16,935 bases of DNA from assembly GCA_035493895.1 (NCBI GenBank), contig DATJHM010000218.1:1-16935 (forward strand), given 5' to 3'. Shown here piece after piece: positions 7,110-13,109 of this stretch; position 1 is the first letter of the stretch; the number at the start of each line of letters is the position of its first letter. The notes below the pieces were generated by a model, which saw nothing but the letters and a program-made list of their open reading frames with translations, ran no database searches and was not told the origin of the DNA. This stretch comes from DATJHM01 sp035493895. GTDB lineage: Bacteria; Chloroflexota; Ktedonobacteria; Ktedonobacterales; Ktedonobacteraceae. A program made the translations under genes and the position numbers.

Positions 7110-7138
7110 GCTCTTTCCATAACTGGAAAGAGCTTTTT
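7110..7138 (+). terminator. intrinsic terminator with no obvious + strand gene
   Basis: A perfect 9-bp stem GCTCTTTCC / GGAAAGAGC (7110-7118 with 7125-7133), 6-nt loop, then TTTTT (7134-7138). The T-tract is on the + strand, while the flanking genes (serine hydrolase, dioxygenase) are both on the minus strand. On the minus strand the stem is followed by CTGCTCAGC, so it is a poor terminator there. Confidence 0.6.
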
Positions 7139-7173
7139 CATGAAAGAACGGATGGGGGTAGGGAAAAGCCATC

Positions 7174-8076
7174 TTATACTTTGTCAGGCATCAGGAAGAA
7201 GTCGTAGTGCATGGTGTAGAAGGGGACATCCATTTTCTTGCCATCGGGCGCAATACCGGGCTCATGGCGATCGAAGCTCGTGATTAAGGAGCTTCTCACC
7301 CCGAAAACCGCATCTGAGTCGAGATACTGATCACCCTCTTTGAAGACATGCGTAATGAGGGTTTTGTAGCCCGGCACCTTGATCATGAAGTGCACATGGG
7401 CCGGACGCATCGGGCTACGATTCGCCGCCTCCAACAGTTCTCCCACTGGCCCATCCTCGGGGATCGGGTAGGCTTCCGGTCTCACTGACCAGAAGGAGTA
7501 GTTTCCCGCCTCGTCAGTGTAGAGGTGTCCACGACCGTATACTTGCGAGGATTCCTGGGATTGCACGTCGTAGAAGCCGTTGTCATCGGCCTGCCAGATT
7601 TCGAGCCGCGCATCGGGGAGCGGCTCGCCCGTTATGGACAATACGCGACCATGCATGAAGCAGGGTTCGCCCGAGGCACCATTGGCGATATCGTCGCCAT
7701 TGGCGAAACGGGGCGATCCCTCGACGAAGAAGGGACCGAAGACGGTCGATGCCGTTGCCTCGGCGGATTGCTTATTGTTGATATCGATGACCAGCATCGA
7801 GAGGCCTAAGACATCCGAGAGCAGGACGAACTCCTGGCGCTTGTCGTCCGTAATGTGACCGATACGGGTGAGGTAGTCGATCCCCTTGAACCATTCTGCT
7901 TCGCTCAGTTCAACGTCCTTGACGAAAGCATGCAGATGCCGAACAAGACTCTGCATTACCTTCTGGAAACGTTCAGAGCTGGAGTTGTCGAAGGTCGCGA
8001 GCACCGCTCGCGTGAGGTCTTCGTCAGCGAGGTTGCGCGTTCCCTGTGTTAGCGGTTTCTTTGTGTCCTGATCCAT
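7174..8076 (-). CDS. intradiol ring-cleavage dioxygenase (catechol/hydroxyquinol 1,2-dioxygenase type)
   Basis: A 300-residue non-haem Fe(III) enzyme that opens dihydroxylated aromatic rings between the two hydroxyls and feeds the beta-ketoadipate or hydroxyquinol route. The helical N-terminal dimerisation/lipid-binding domain spans about 15-105 (EWFKGIDYLTRIGHITDDKRQEFVLLSD...). The beta-sandwich catalytic domain follows. Expected iron ligands are Y169 (NGFYDVQ), Y203 (EAYPIPEDGP), H227 and H229 (RPAHVHF), with family-like spacing. The length fits catechol/hydroxyquinol 1,2-dioxygenases, and YPIPEDGPVG is close to hydroxyquinol enzymes. ATG 8076 is chosen because AGGGG precedes it; the upstream ATG 8091 has no ribosome site. 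No other ring-degradation gene lies beside it. A promoter with a dyad lies upstream. Confidence 0.9.
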   Translation of the reverse strand: MDQDTKKPLTQGTRNLADEDLTRAVLATFDNSSSERFQKVMQSLVRHLHAFVKDVELSEAEWFKGIDYLTRIGHITDDKRQEFVLLSDVLGLSMLVIDINNKQSAEATASTVFGPFFVEGSPRFANGDDIANGASGEPCFMHGRVLSITGEPLPDARLEIWQADDNGFYDVQSQESSQVYGRGHLYTDEAGNYSFWSVRPEAYPIPEDGPVGELLEAANRSPMRPAHVHFMIKVPGYKTLITHVFKEGDQYLDSDAVFGVRSSLITSFDRHEPGIAPDGKKMDVPFYTMHYDFFLMPDKV

Positions 8077-8157
8077 CTTTTTCCCCTGCATGCAGACAAC
8101 GATGTCGCAATAACGATACTGGCCGTATCTGGAACACTACAAGCTCTTGTTTAGATG

Positions 8158-8187
8158 AATATACACAAAGTTTTTCCTGCTGTCCAA
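8158..8187 (-). promoter_or_regulatory. promoter of the dioxygenase gene
   Basis: On the minus strand -35 TTGGAC (complement of 8182-8187) and -10 TATATT (complement of 8158-8163) are 18 bp apart. The leader would be about 75 nt. One arm of the 10-bp inverted repeat at 8165-8200 fills the spacer, so a bound protein would block polymerase. Confidence 0.55.
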
Positions 8188-8200
8188 TACAAAACTTTGT
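8165..8200. promoter_or_regulatory. 10-bp inverted repeat over the dioxygenase promoter
   Basis: Perfect arms ACAAAGTTTT (8165-8174) and AAAACTTTGT (8191-8200) with a 16-bp spacer flank the -35 box. No T-tract follows on either strand, so operator is likelier than terminator. A separate perfect 12-bp palindrome, TGATATATATCA, sits at 8206-8217, upstream of the promoter. Confidence 0.55.
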
Positions 8201-8231
8201 CGCTGTGATATATATCAGGTATCATGGTTCT

Positions 8232-9617
8232 CTACCCCTGGCAGGGCATTCCCCAGAGCAAGCATCCCTTTGATGGATATTCGTATGGACCGACATCAAT
8301 TCCGCCTCCCTCAGGGCGTGGTGTCCCCTCAAAATCAGTGCTCGGTGCGCCCTCAGTCGTTCCGGCATTGATGCCCGGGCTGGTGGCGGTGAGATGATAA
8401 TCACCACTTCCATCGGCTTTAAAATTCACAAATTGCGGTGGCCTGGTTATCGTGTTGATATCCCTGCTGCCCGCCGCGGAAGGCCAGTCATACTCCTCAT
8501 CCCCAAAGGGCTTGTCCCCATTCCCGTAGACAATATTATCGATGTACTGATTATGAGAACCGACGCCTATACGCTCGCGAATCCCCAGAAGTGCATTATC
8601 AATGCTGATATTATTGGCAACCAGAAAATTGTCGCCCTTGACGCCGTTGGTATTATCGGTATTGGTGCCAACACTGATCCCGTGTTCTTCATTGCCAAAA
8701 ACAAGATTATTTGTCACAATCGTCTCGGTCGCAGCATGCCAGAGGTTAATGCCGCAGCCTGCATTGTCATAGGATATATTATTCTCAATATGACCTCGTG
8801 CGGTCGAGTGGTAGATGCCATGTACGTACTCGCAAAGTTGCGGATAGGAGCTTCCGATGTGATCAACGACATTGCCGATAATATCATCGTCATGCTCTGT
8901 ATAGACTGCATCGTCAATTCCCGACCCCCCAATATCATCACAAGTGTTGCCTCCAGGGATATCATGCACATGATTGCCTATGGTCCGTATGAAGGAGCCG
9001 CGGTTTTCGATGCCGTCTCGACTTCCTGTGCTTGTGACATCAAAACCAATGATATCAATATAATCGGCTTCCGTCGTCCAGGGGTCCTGGGTGCCAGTGG
9101 TAGCGACTTTAGCTCCCCAGCGGACCGACGAACGAAAGGCGATGCGCGCCGTAGCTGTTCCACTTTTCGTGATCATAACTGGTTGTGTATAGGTTCCTGG
9201 TAATACAAGAACTGTAGTGCCTGGCGTCGCCTGCGAGGCCGCTTTTTGAATCGTGGCAAAGGGGTGCGCTTGCGAACCATCATCGCCGTCATTTCCGTTG
9301 GGGGAGACGTAAAGGACTTTCCCGGAAAGAACCGGTGGTGGTACATCGCTTCCCTGGTCGGGTGAAGTTGTTGGGACAGGGGTGACCGTTTTCGCTGGTA
9401 CAACTGCGACTGTGCCACTTCTCACGGGATCATCACCCGCATCGGGCTGTTTGGGAATAGATGGTGGTGCTCCTGCTTGCGGTGGGGCGGCGTGTCCTGC
9501 AATCGGTGGTAGTGCGTTGTCTGGCTTACGTAAGAGGGTGATGAGCAGAGGAACTGTGAGAAGCAAACTCAGTAACAGTAGTGTAATAATAATCGAACGT
9601 CTTTTCTTACCATGCAT
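8232..9617 (-). CDS. membrane-anchored right-handed parallel beta-helix protein
   Basis: A 461-residue cell-surface protein. A short basic N-terminus and a hydrophobic segment (about residues 9-28) form a signal anchor; a Pro/Ala/Thr-rich stalk runs to about residue 97. YVSPNGNDGDDGS at 103-115 with HPFATIQKA is the DUF1565/pectate-lyase-like start. About ten N-x-V/I/S turns follow (NHVHD, NVVDH, NNISYDN, NNLVFGN, NNISIDN, DNIVYGN), typical of a parallel beta-helix. The end, FEGTPRPEGGGIDVGPYEY, matches the choice-of-anchor-Q module. Such folds bind or cleave polysaccharides; I see no certain catalytic residues. AAAGGA precedes the ATG. The large frame on the opposite strand at 8394-9203 is a shadow. 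Confidence 0.85.
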   Translation of the reverse strand: MHGKKRRSIIITLLLLSLLLTVPLLITLLRKPDNALPPIAGHAAPPQAGAPPSIPKQPDAGDDPVRSGTVAVVPAKTVTPVPTTSPDQGSDVPPPVLSGKVLYVSPNGNDGDDGSQAHPFATIQKAASQATPGTTVLVLPGTYTQPVMITKSGTATARIAFRSSVRWGAKVATTGTQDPWTTEADYIDIIGFDVTSTGSRDGIENRGSFIRTIGNHVHDIPGGNTCDDIGGSGIDDAVYTEHDDDIIGNVVDHIGSSYPQLCEYVHGIYHSTARGHIENNISYDNAGCGINLWHAATETIVTNNLVFGNEEHGISVGTNTDNTNGVKGDNFLVANNISIDNALLGIRERIGVGSHNQYIDNIVYGNGDKPFGDEEYDWPSAAGSRDINTITRPPQFVNFKADGSGDYHLTATSPGINAGTTEGAPSTDFEGTPRPEGGGIDVGPYEYPSKGCLLWGMPCQG

Positions 9618-9674
9618 CTATTTTTCCTTTTGTCTTGTATCCTTTTCTTCACCGTTGCTTTTTTTATCAAATGC

Positions 9675-9701
9675 ACAAACAGGCCTCTGGGGCTTGTTTG
9701 T
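9675..9701 (+). terminator. hairpin in the beta-helix gene leader; terminator-like only on the + strand
   Basis: An 11-bp stem (9675-9685 with 9691-9701, one G-T wobble) with a 5-nt loop. On the + strand it is followed by the T-rich TATTCTTCTCTTT. On the minus strand it lies 58 nt before the beta-helix start codon without a T-tract, where it may be a leader hairpin. Confidence 0.4.
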
Positions 9702-9739
9702 ATTCTTCTCTTTGGTGATGGTCGTATCTTCTCAGAAAA

Positions 9740-9770
9740 AGTATACTCCTTTTGAACGTACGATCGTCAA
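9740..9770 (-). promoter_or_regulatory. candidate promoter of the beta-helix gene
   Basis: On the minus strand TTGACG (complement of 9765-9770) lies 19 bp from TATACT (complement of 9740-9745). The spacer is longer than ideal. The predicted leader is about 115 nt and would contain the hairpin at 9675-9701. Confidence 0.45.
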
Positions 9771-9888
9771 CAATAGGGTGGAAGTCATAGGACCATAGCG
9801 CATCGCCGTGGAAAACAAGCGTTATATGCGGTATATAGAGCAAAAAATATTTACCTTGAAAAGAGTAGGGAAGTGATGGAGGCACGGG

Positions 9889-10010
9889 ATGGCGTCTGGG
9901 AACTCGCCGCTCTGTAGATGTGGCGTTTCTCATTTCAGGGCGAGATGGCCAGTGGGGGCGGACGCCATTCGTCATGGTGTCTCTACGGGGCCAGAAGAGA
10001 CGCCATGACG
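9889..10010. other. structured non-coding segment with competing helices
   Basis: Within the 469-bp gap 9618-10086 there is a 15-bp stem (9970-9984 with 9996-10010, one G-T wobble, 11-nt loop). Beside it is a nested pair of helices: 9889-9896 with 9961-9968 (8 bp), and 9903-9908 with 9939-9944 (6 bp). GACGCCAT occurs twice (9961-9968 and 9999-10006), so ATGGCGTC at 9889 could pair with either copy. I see no credible coding frame here. It may be a leader RNA, a small RNA or decayed repeats. Confidence 0.4.
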
Positions 10011-10086
10011 TTTATCAAAACACTACTTGAGCCTGGAGAGCCAATTTGTACGATCACAAAAAGTGTGATTGACGTTTGACTGAGCA

Positions 10087-10569
10087 CTACTTTTGATCGA
10101 GGTGCGTCATGGATAGATGCAGATATTGAGAGATTGCCGTTTGCCAGGACGTGATCCAGTGCTGGTAGTGTTCCTGTGTAAACGCAGCGAGATAGGTATT
10201 CCCCTGCGGAGTGAGTGCTGTCAGGGTATAGGTGATATGGACGTTACTCGCCTGCGTCCAGGCTGGCTCACAGCGAACATCAATCCAGCTCGTATGAGAC
10301 CCTGGCAAGACGTTGAAATACGTCACATGCGTTCGCTCTTTCTCATAAGCGACAATGATCCAGGCCCTGACCGGTTCTTCGGCATGCTGCGTCGTGAAGA
10401 CGGTGCCGACCGAAGCTTCTCCGGATAAAGGATAGAGCATTTCAGGGTCCCAGCCCGCGGACCAGTGCTTTTCACCGAGCGGCTCAAATAGTGGAAACAA
10501 CTGGTGAGGTGCGACAGGTAGTTGGATCACATGGGACCGCGTGACGTGTTGCGCGACAAAAGTGGACAT
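10087..10569 (-). CDS. SRPBCC (START-like) family protein
   Basis: A 160-residue cytoplasmic helix-grip protein. The N-terminal strand and helix SHVIQLPVAPHQLFPLFEPLGEKHW (13-37) are the typical SRPBCC opening. Beta strands with WIIVAYEKERTHVTYFNVLPGS and a C-terminal long helix (HYQHWITSWQTAISQYL, about 134-150) complete the fold. Family members bind hydrophobic ligands or act as cyclases or AHSA1-like co-factors; no specific ligand can be read. ATG 10569 follows AAGGGAA. The gene has its own promoter inside a striking palindrome, so it is probably controlled separately from the three genes upstream on the same strand. Confidence 0.8.
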   Translation of the reverse strand: MSTFVAQHVTRSHVIQLPVAPHQLFPLFEPLGEKHWSAGWDPEMLYPLSGEASVGTVFTTQHAEEPVRAWIIVAYEKERTHVTYFNVLPGSHTSWIDVRCEPAWTQASNVHITYTLTALTPQGNTYLAAFTQEHYQHWITSWQTAISQYLHLSMTHLDQK

Positions 10570-10578
10570 AGCAGAAGT

Positions 10579-10666
10579 TCCCTTTCTTTCGGAGTATGCT
10601 ACCTTGTTACTATATTACCAATGTAACATAGTAACAAGGTAGCGTCAAGTCCACGAAAGAAAGGGA
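10579..10666. repeat. nested 88-bp inverted repeat around the SRPBCC promoter
   Basis: Outer arms 10579-10591 (TCCCTTTCTTTCG) and 10654-10666 are a perfect 13-bp match. Inner arms 10598-10613 and 10628-10643 are a perfect 16-bp match, and 10615-10618 with 10623-10626 add 4 bp, leaving a 4-nt centre. The links between outer and inner arms are 6 and 10 nt. The left outer arm contains most of the SRPBCC ribosome site. It may be an operator, a miniature inverted-repeat element, or a mirrored promoter left by gene loss. Confidence 0.8.
10609..10637 (-). promoter_or_regulatory. SRPBCC promoter embedded in the palindrome
   Basis: On the minus strand TTGTTA (complement of 10632-10637), 17 bp, TATAGT (complement of 10609-10614). 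The transcript would start near 10602. The mirror image on the + strand reads TTGTTA (10604-10609), 17 bp, CATAGT (10627-10632). The single mismatch of the inner arms falls in the first -10 base and favours the minus strand. Confidence 0.65.
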
Positions 10667-10670
10667 GCCG

Positions 10671-10889
10671 TCACGCGCGAGGGAACATTGCGCTCTTTGT
10701 CGGTCTCTTTTGCGGAACTTTCTTTTTGCGGAGCTGTTTCAGTCCTACACTGCAACATCCTCCTCCAATTGCAACCATACATAATGCCCATTCCAGCGTT
10801 CCATGGAGCAAAAAGAAAAATGCGAGCAGATAGCAGAGACTTGTAGTGATCAGGCTGAATTGAATAAGTGGTGATGGTTGGCTTGGCAT
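10671..10889 (-). CDS. small membrane protein, two predicted helices
   Basis: A 72-residue protein starting MPSQPSPLIQF. Two hydrophobic segments, about 9-30 (IQFSLITTSLCYLLAFFFLL) and 33-50 (EWALCMVAIGGGCCSVGL), are followed by a Lys/Arg-rich tail (QLRKKKVPQKRPTK), suggesting a hairpin in the membrane with the tail inside. I do not recognise a family. The start at 10889 is preferred to an upstream in-frame ATG at 10949, because AAGGA precedes it and the gene then begins 19 bp after the nitroreductase stop without overlap, a normal operon spacing. It is probably co-transcribed with the nitroreductase. Confidence 0.6.
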   Translation of the reverse strand: MPSQPSPLIQFSLITTSLCYLLAFFFLLHGTLEWALCMVAIGGGCCSVGLKQLRKKKVPQKRPTKSAMFPRA

Positions 10890-10908
10890 GGCACGAATCC
10901 TTTCATGT

Positions 10909-11688
10909 CTACAGCCAGGTTGTCTTGATCGAATGATGCGTCGGTACACGCATTTTGCGTTCGACTTTGGGATAGCCCACGTAAATAAATCCGACGATAT
11001 GATCTTCGGGCGTCATCCCCAGCCAGCATTTGACAAAGGGATCATAGGCCGCATCTCCTGTACGCCATAAGGTGGCTAAGCCCATCTCCTGAGCTGCCAG
11101 GAGCATATTCTGGACCGCAGCACCAGCTGCTTCAATATTTTCGATCAGTAACCCTTGCATATCGCGCATACGCATCGCGACCGTAATGATCACTGGCGCA
11201 CGCAACGGTTTATTTCGTTCCTTTAATAGTTGTATTTGTGCTTTCTCACTCGTCGAATCTGGCAGACGCAGACGCAGCGATGCGGCCAGAATTCTCCCCA
11301 TTTCCTCGCGCACAGTACCCATGAGGACAAAAAATTGCCATGGTTCCGTAACGTGGTGAGATGGTGCATAGGTTGCCGCTTCTAGCATACGTTCTATTTG
11401 TGCTCGTGTTGGCTCTTCGGGCGTGAGCTGGCCGACACTACGTCTCTGTCTGATAGCTTCAAAGACAGGCTCTTTTTGTCTACCTTCTTCAGGAAGCGGC
11501 GAGGTTGCTACCAGAGGACCTGCATGTGAGACGTGCTTTTTTTGCACAACCTCAAGCATTTGCGCTTCTGGTTCGCGCTCCAGCATTGTAGTGGGTATCA
11601 GTGGCTCCAGTATTATTGATCCAAATCGATGTCCCTTTCCTGGTGCTTCAACTGCTTGAAACCTGGGTTCCGTATCTATAACACTCAT
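10909..11688 (-). CDS. nitroreductase family protein with an N-terminal extension
   Basis: A 259-residue FMN-dependent oxidoreductase. The domain begins at about residue 74 (VFEAIRQRRSVGQLTPEEPT), with the FMN-phosphate-binding RRS at 82-84 and APSHHVTEPWQFFVLMG (108-124), the usual second FMN contact. The C-terminal part has NMLLAAQEMGLATLWRTG (194-211) and VGFIYVGYP. It resembles the short YdjA-like group of about 185 residues. The first 70 residues have no recognised domain and look flexible (Glu/Pro-rich), which is unusual. ATG 11688 has AAGGT at good spacing; downstream methionines at 35 and 44 are alternatives. A double CTTGCAAG palindrome lies 33 bp upstream. It probably heads a unit with the small membrane gene. 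Confidence 0.85.
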   Translation of the reverse strand: MSVIDTEPRFQAVEAPGKGHRFGSIILEPLIPTTMLEREPEAQMLEVVQKKHVSHAGPLVATSPLPEEGRQKEPVFEAIRQRRSVGQLTPEEPTRAQIERMLEAATYAPSHHVTEPWQFFVLMGTVREEMGRILAASLRLRLPDSTSEKAQIQLLKERNKPLRAPVIITVAMRMRDMQGLLIENIEAAGAAVQNMLLAAQEMGLATLWRTGDAAYDPFVKCWLGMTPEDHIVGFIYVGYPKVERKMRVPTHHSIKTTWL

Positions 11689-11720
11689 GTCTGCGACCTT
11701 CTTTTCTAAGCGTTTTTATG

Positions 11721-11738
11721 CTTGCAAGACCTTGCAAG
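11721..11738. promoter_or_regulatory. tandem CTTGCAAG palindromes before the nitroreductase
   Basis: CTTGCAAG at 11721-11728 and again at 11731-11738, separated by AC. Each copy is its own reverse complement, so the 18 bp are both a direct and an inverted repeat. The position (33-50 bp before the start codon) suits an operator over the core promoter. No binding protein can be named. Confidence 0.45.
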
Positions 11739-11777
11739 TGGGCGATGATGCGAGGAATGCCAGTCGTGCTATGGTGC

Positions 11778-12773
11778 TTACGCATTCCCGAGGAGGATCG
11801 CGGCAACAAATACGAGTGCGCCTCCACCGACTACCTGGACGATGGAAAGCCACCAGCTCGTCCCGAAAAATTTATGACGAATAGCCGCAATCACGAGCAG
11901 CTCAACTGCTACCACAAGATAGGCCATAACCAGGGCAAGCTGGATATTGGATATAAGGAACGGCAAGGCATGCCCTGCTCCACTGATAAAGGTCATGAGG
12001 CCTGTGACGCCACCTCGCACAAAAGGCTTGCCTCGTCCGGTGATATCACCATCATCCGAGAGCGCTTCGGAGAATGTCATACTGATGCCTGCACCAAGCG
12101 CGGAGGCCATGCCAACCAGAAATGTCGTAAAAGATTGGTGTGTTGCAAAGGCCACGGAGAAAATAGGAGCCAGCGTCGAGACCGAGCCATCCATCAGGCC
12201 TGCTAATCCAGGCTGCACAATTTGGAGGAGGAAATCTTTCGAGCTGGTCGCTTCATCCTGTTGATCGCGGCTGACGGGGGCCAGTTGCCCGCTCGCCGGG
12301 GACTGAGCATAACCCGACGTCCGGTAGTCAGGTGCCCACTGCTCATGCCACGCGGCGGGCAGTGCGGGGCTGGCCTGTACCAACGGTTGTGCCTGCATGA
12401 ATGGTTGTGCCTGGGCAGACATACTTCTTCCAACATTGATGCTATACCATTGCTGATCCTGACCAATAAAACTGACTCTACAGACAGGTGTTGTATCTTG
12501 TCCCTGGGGCGTGAATGGCACAGGTCTTTGCGCCTGCTGACTGCTTTCCCTGCCAGGCTGGAGCGCAGACGGCGAGATGGGTAGAGGAGACGTGGCGTGA
12601 TTTCTGTTTACCGCGGGAATGCGTCCCCCTGTAACCATCGGGGGGAGGATCTGCCATTTCTTACTTTGTTGCTCAGCCAGCCAATCGTCTCCCGGGAATA
12701 ACCCTGAAGACAGAGGATCAACGGATTCATAGGGCGTTTCTTGTCGATTTACTGGCTGTCTATATTGTGTCAT
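11778..12773 (-). CDS. VIT1/CCC1-family metal transporter with a disordered N-terminus
   Basis: A 331-residue protein. Residues 1-175 are Gln/Pro/Ser-rich and probably disordered (repeats such as QAQPFMQAQPLVQ). Residues 180-331 are a five-helix VIT domain: GLMDGSVSTLAPIFSVAFATH (192-212) holds the conserved membrane aspartate D195, then GMASALGAGISMTFSEALSDDG (221-242) with M222, M232 and E236, and GRGKPFVRGGVTGLMTFISG. The sequence is closest in memory to the C-terminal VIT half of MbfA (erythrin-VIT), which exports iron and manganese. The N-terminal ferritin-like domain of MbfA, with ExxH motifs, is absent. The likely role is Fe2+/Mn2+ export or storage-coupled transport; direction is inferred. 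It is first of a minus-strand series, 89 bp before the nitroreductase. Confidence 0.82.
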   Translation of the reverse strand: MTQYRQPVNRQETPYESVDPLSSGLFPGDDWLAEQQSKKWQILPPMVTGGRIPAVNRNHATSPLPISPSALQPGRESSQQAQRPVPFTPQGQDTTPVCRVSFIGQDQQWYSINVGRSMSAQAQPFMQAQPLVQASPALPAAWHEQWAPDYRTSGYAQSPASGQLAPVSRDQQDEATSSKDFLLQIVQPGLAGLMDGSVSTLAPIFSVAFATHQSFTTFLVGMASALGAGISMTFSEALSDDGDITGRGKPFVRGGVTGLMTFISGAGHALPFLISNIQLALVMAYLVVAVELLVIAAIRHKFFGTSWWLSIVQVVGGGALVFVAAILLGNA

Positions 12774-12878
12774 ACAGACTACTTCCCTTCACCTGATGCT
12801 GCTTTTACCTTATATCTCTCTTTTATTTGAAAAGAAGATCTATAACCTTCCTGCCAATAACTTTACATGGTACCGTGC

Positions 12879-12892
12879 CAAGTTTCAACTTG
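12879..12892. promoter_or_regulatory. 14-bp dyad upstream of the VIT gene
   Basis: CAAGTT-tc-AACTTG is a perfect 6-bp dyad 106 bp before the VIT start. It does not match the Fur box or the MntR box as I know them. The remainder of the 336-bp gap 12774-13109 holds the lipoprotein promoter and no gene. Confidence 0.25.
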
Positions 12893-13025
12893 TTACGCGT
12901 ATCATCAGGACTTATAGATTAAAACCAGGTTAAAAATTTTCATGAAGCTCTATCATCCTTCTAAAGCTGCTGCTGCTCACTTTCTTAGCTTCACGCTCGA
13001 AATTTTTGCCCGGCCCTTTTCCCCA

Positions 13026-13054
13026 TTGACAAGCGAAAGCAAATACGTTATACA
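13026..13054 (+). promoter_or_regulatory. strong sigma-70-type promoter of the binding-protein gene
   Basis: TTGACA (13026-13031), 17 bp, TATACA (13049-13054): a consensus -35 and a good -10. The start would be near 13061 and the leader about 49 nt. A 6-bp dyad ACATGA/TCATGT (13052-13057 and 13066-13071) covers the start point and could be an operator. Confidence 0.75.
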
Positions 13055-13109
13055 TGATGCATGAGTCATGTTTCATATTAAGTGATGTCAGCAAAGGGAG
13101 CGAGCGAAC

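Noticed and set aside
8394..9203. A 269-codon open frame on the + strand opposite the beta-helix gene
   Set aside because: The minus-strand frame is longer and has a signal anchor, ribosome site and family motifs. The + frame has no recognisable domain and its Ile/Asn/Asp-rich content mirrors the repeated N-x-I/V turns.
9667..9975. A 102-codon minus-strand frame upstream of the beta-helix gene
   Set aside because: No ribosome site, no domain, and it runs through hairpins and a likely promoter.
10053..10069. 6-bp hairpin ATCACA/TGTGAT just downstream of the SRPBCC stop
   Set aside because: Stem is short and not followed by T residues in the direction of the gene.
10021..10092. 8-bp direct repeat CACTACTT at 10021 and 10085, considered as a target-site duplication
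   Set aside because: The 64-bp interval has no element-like ends, and the second copy overlaps the SRPBCC stop codon; chance is likely.
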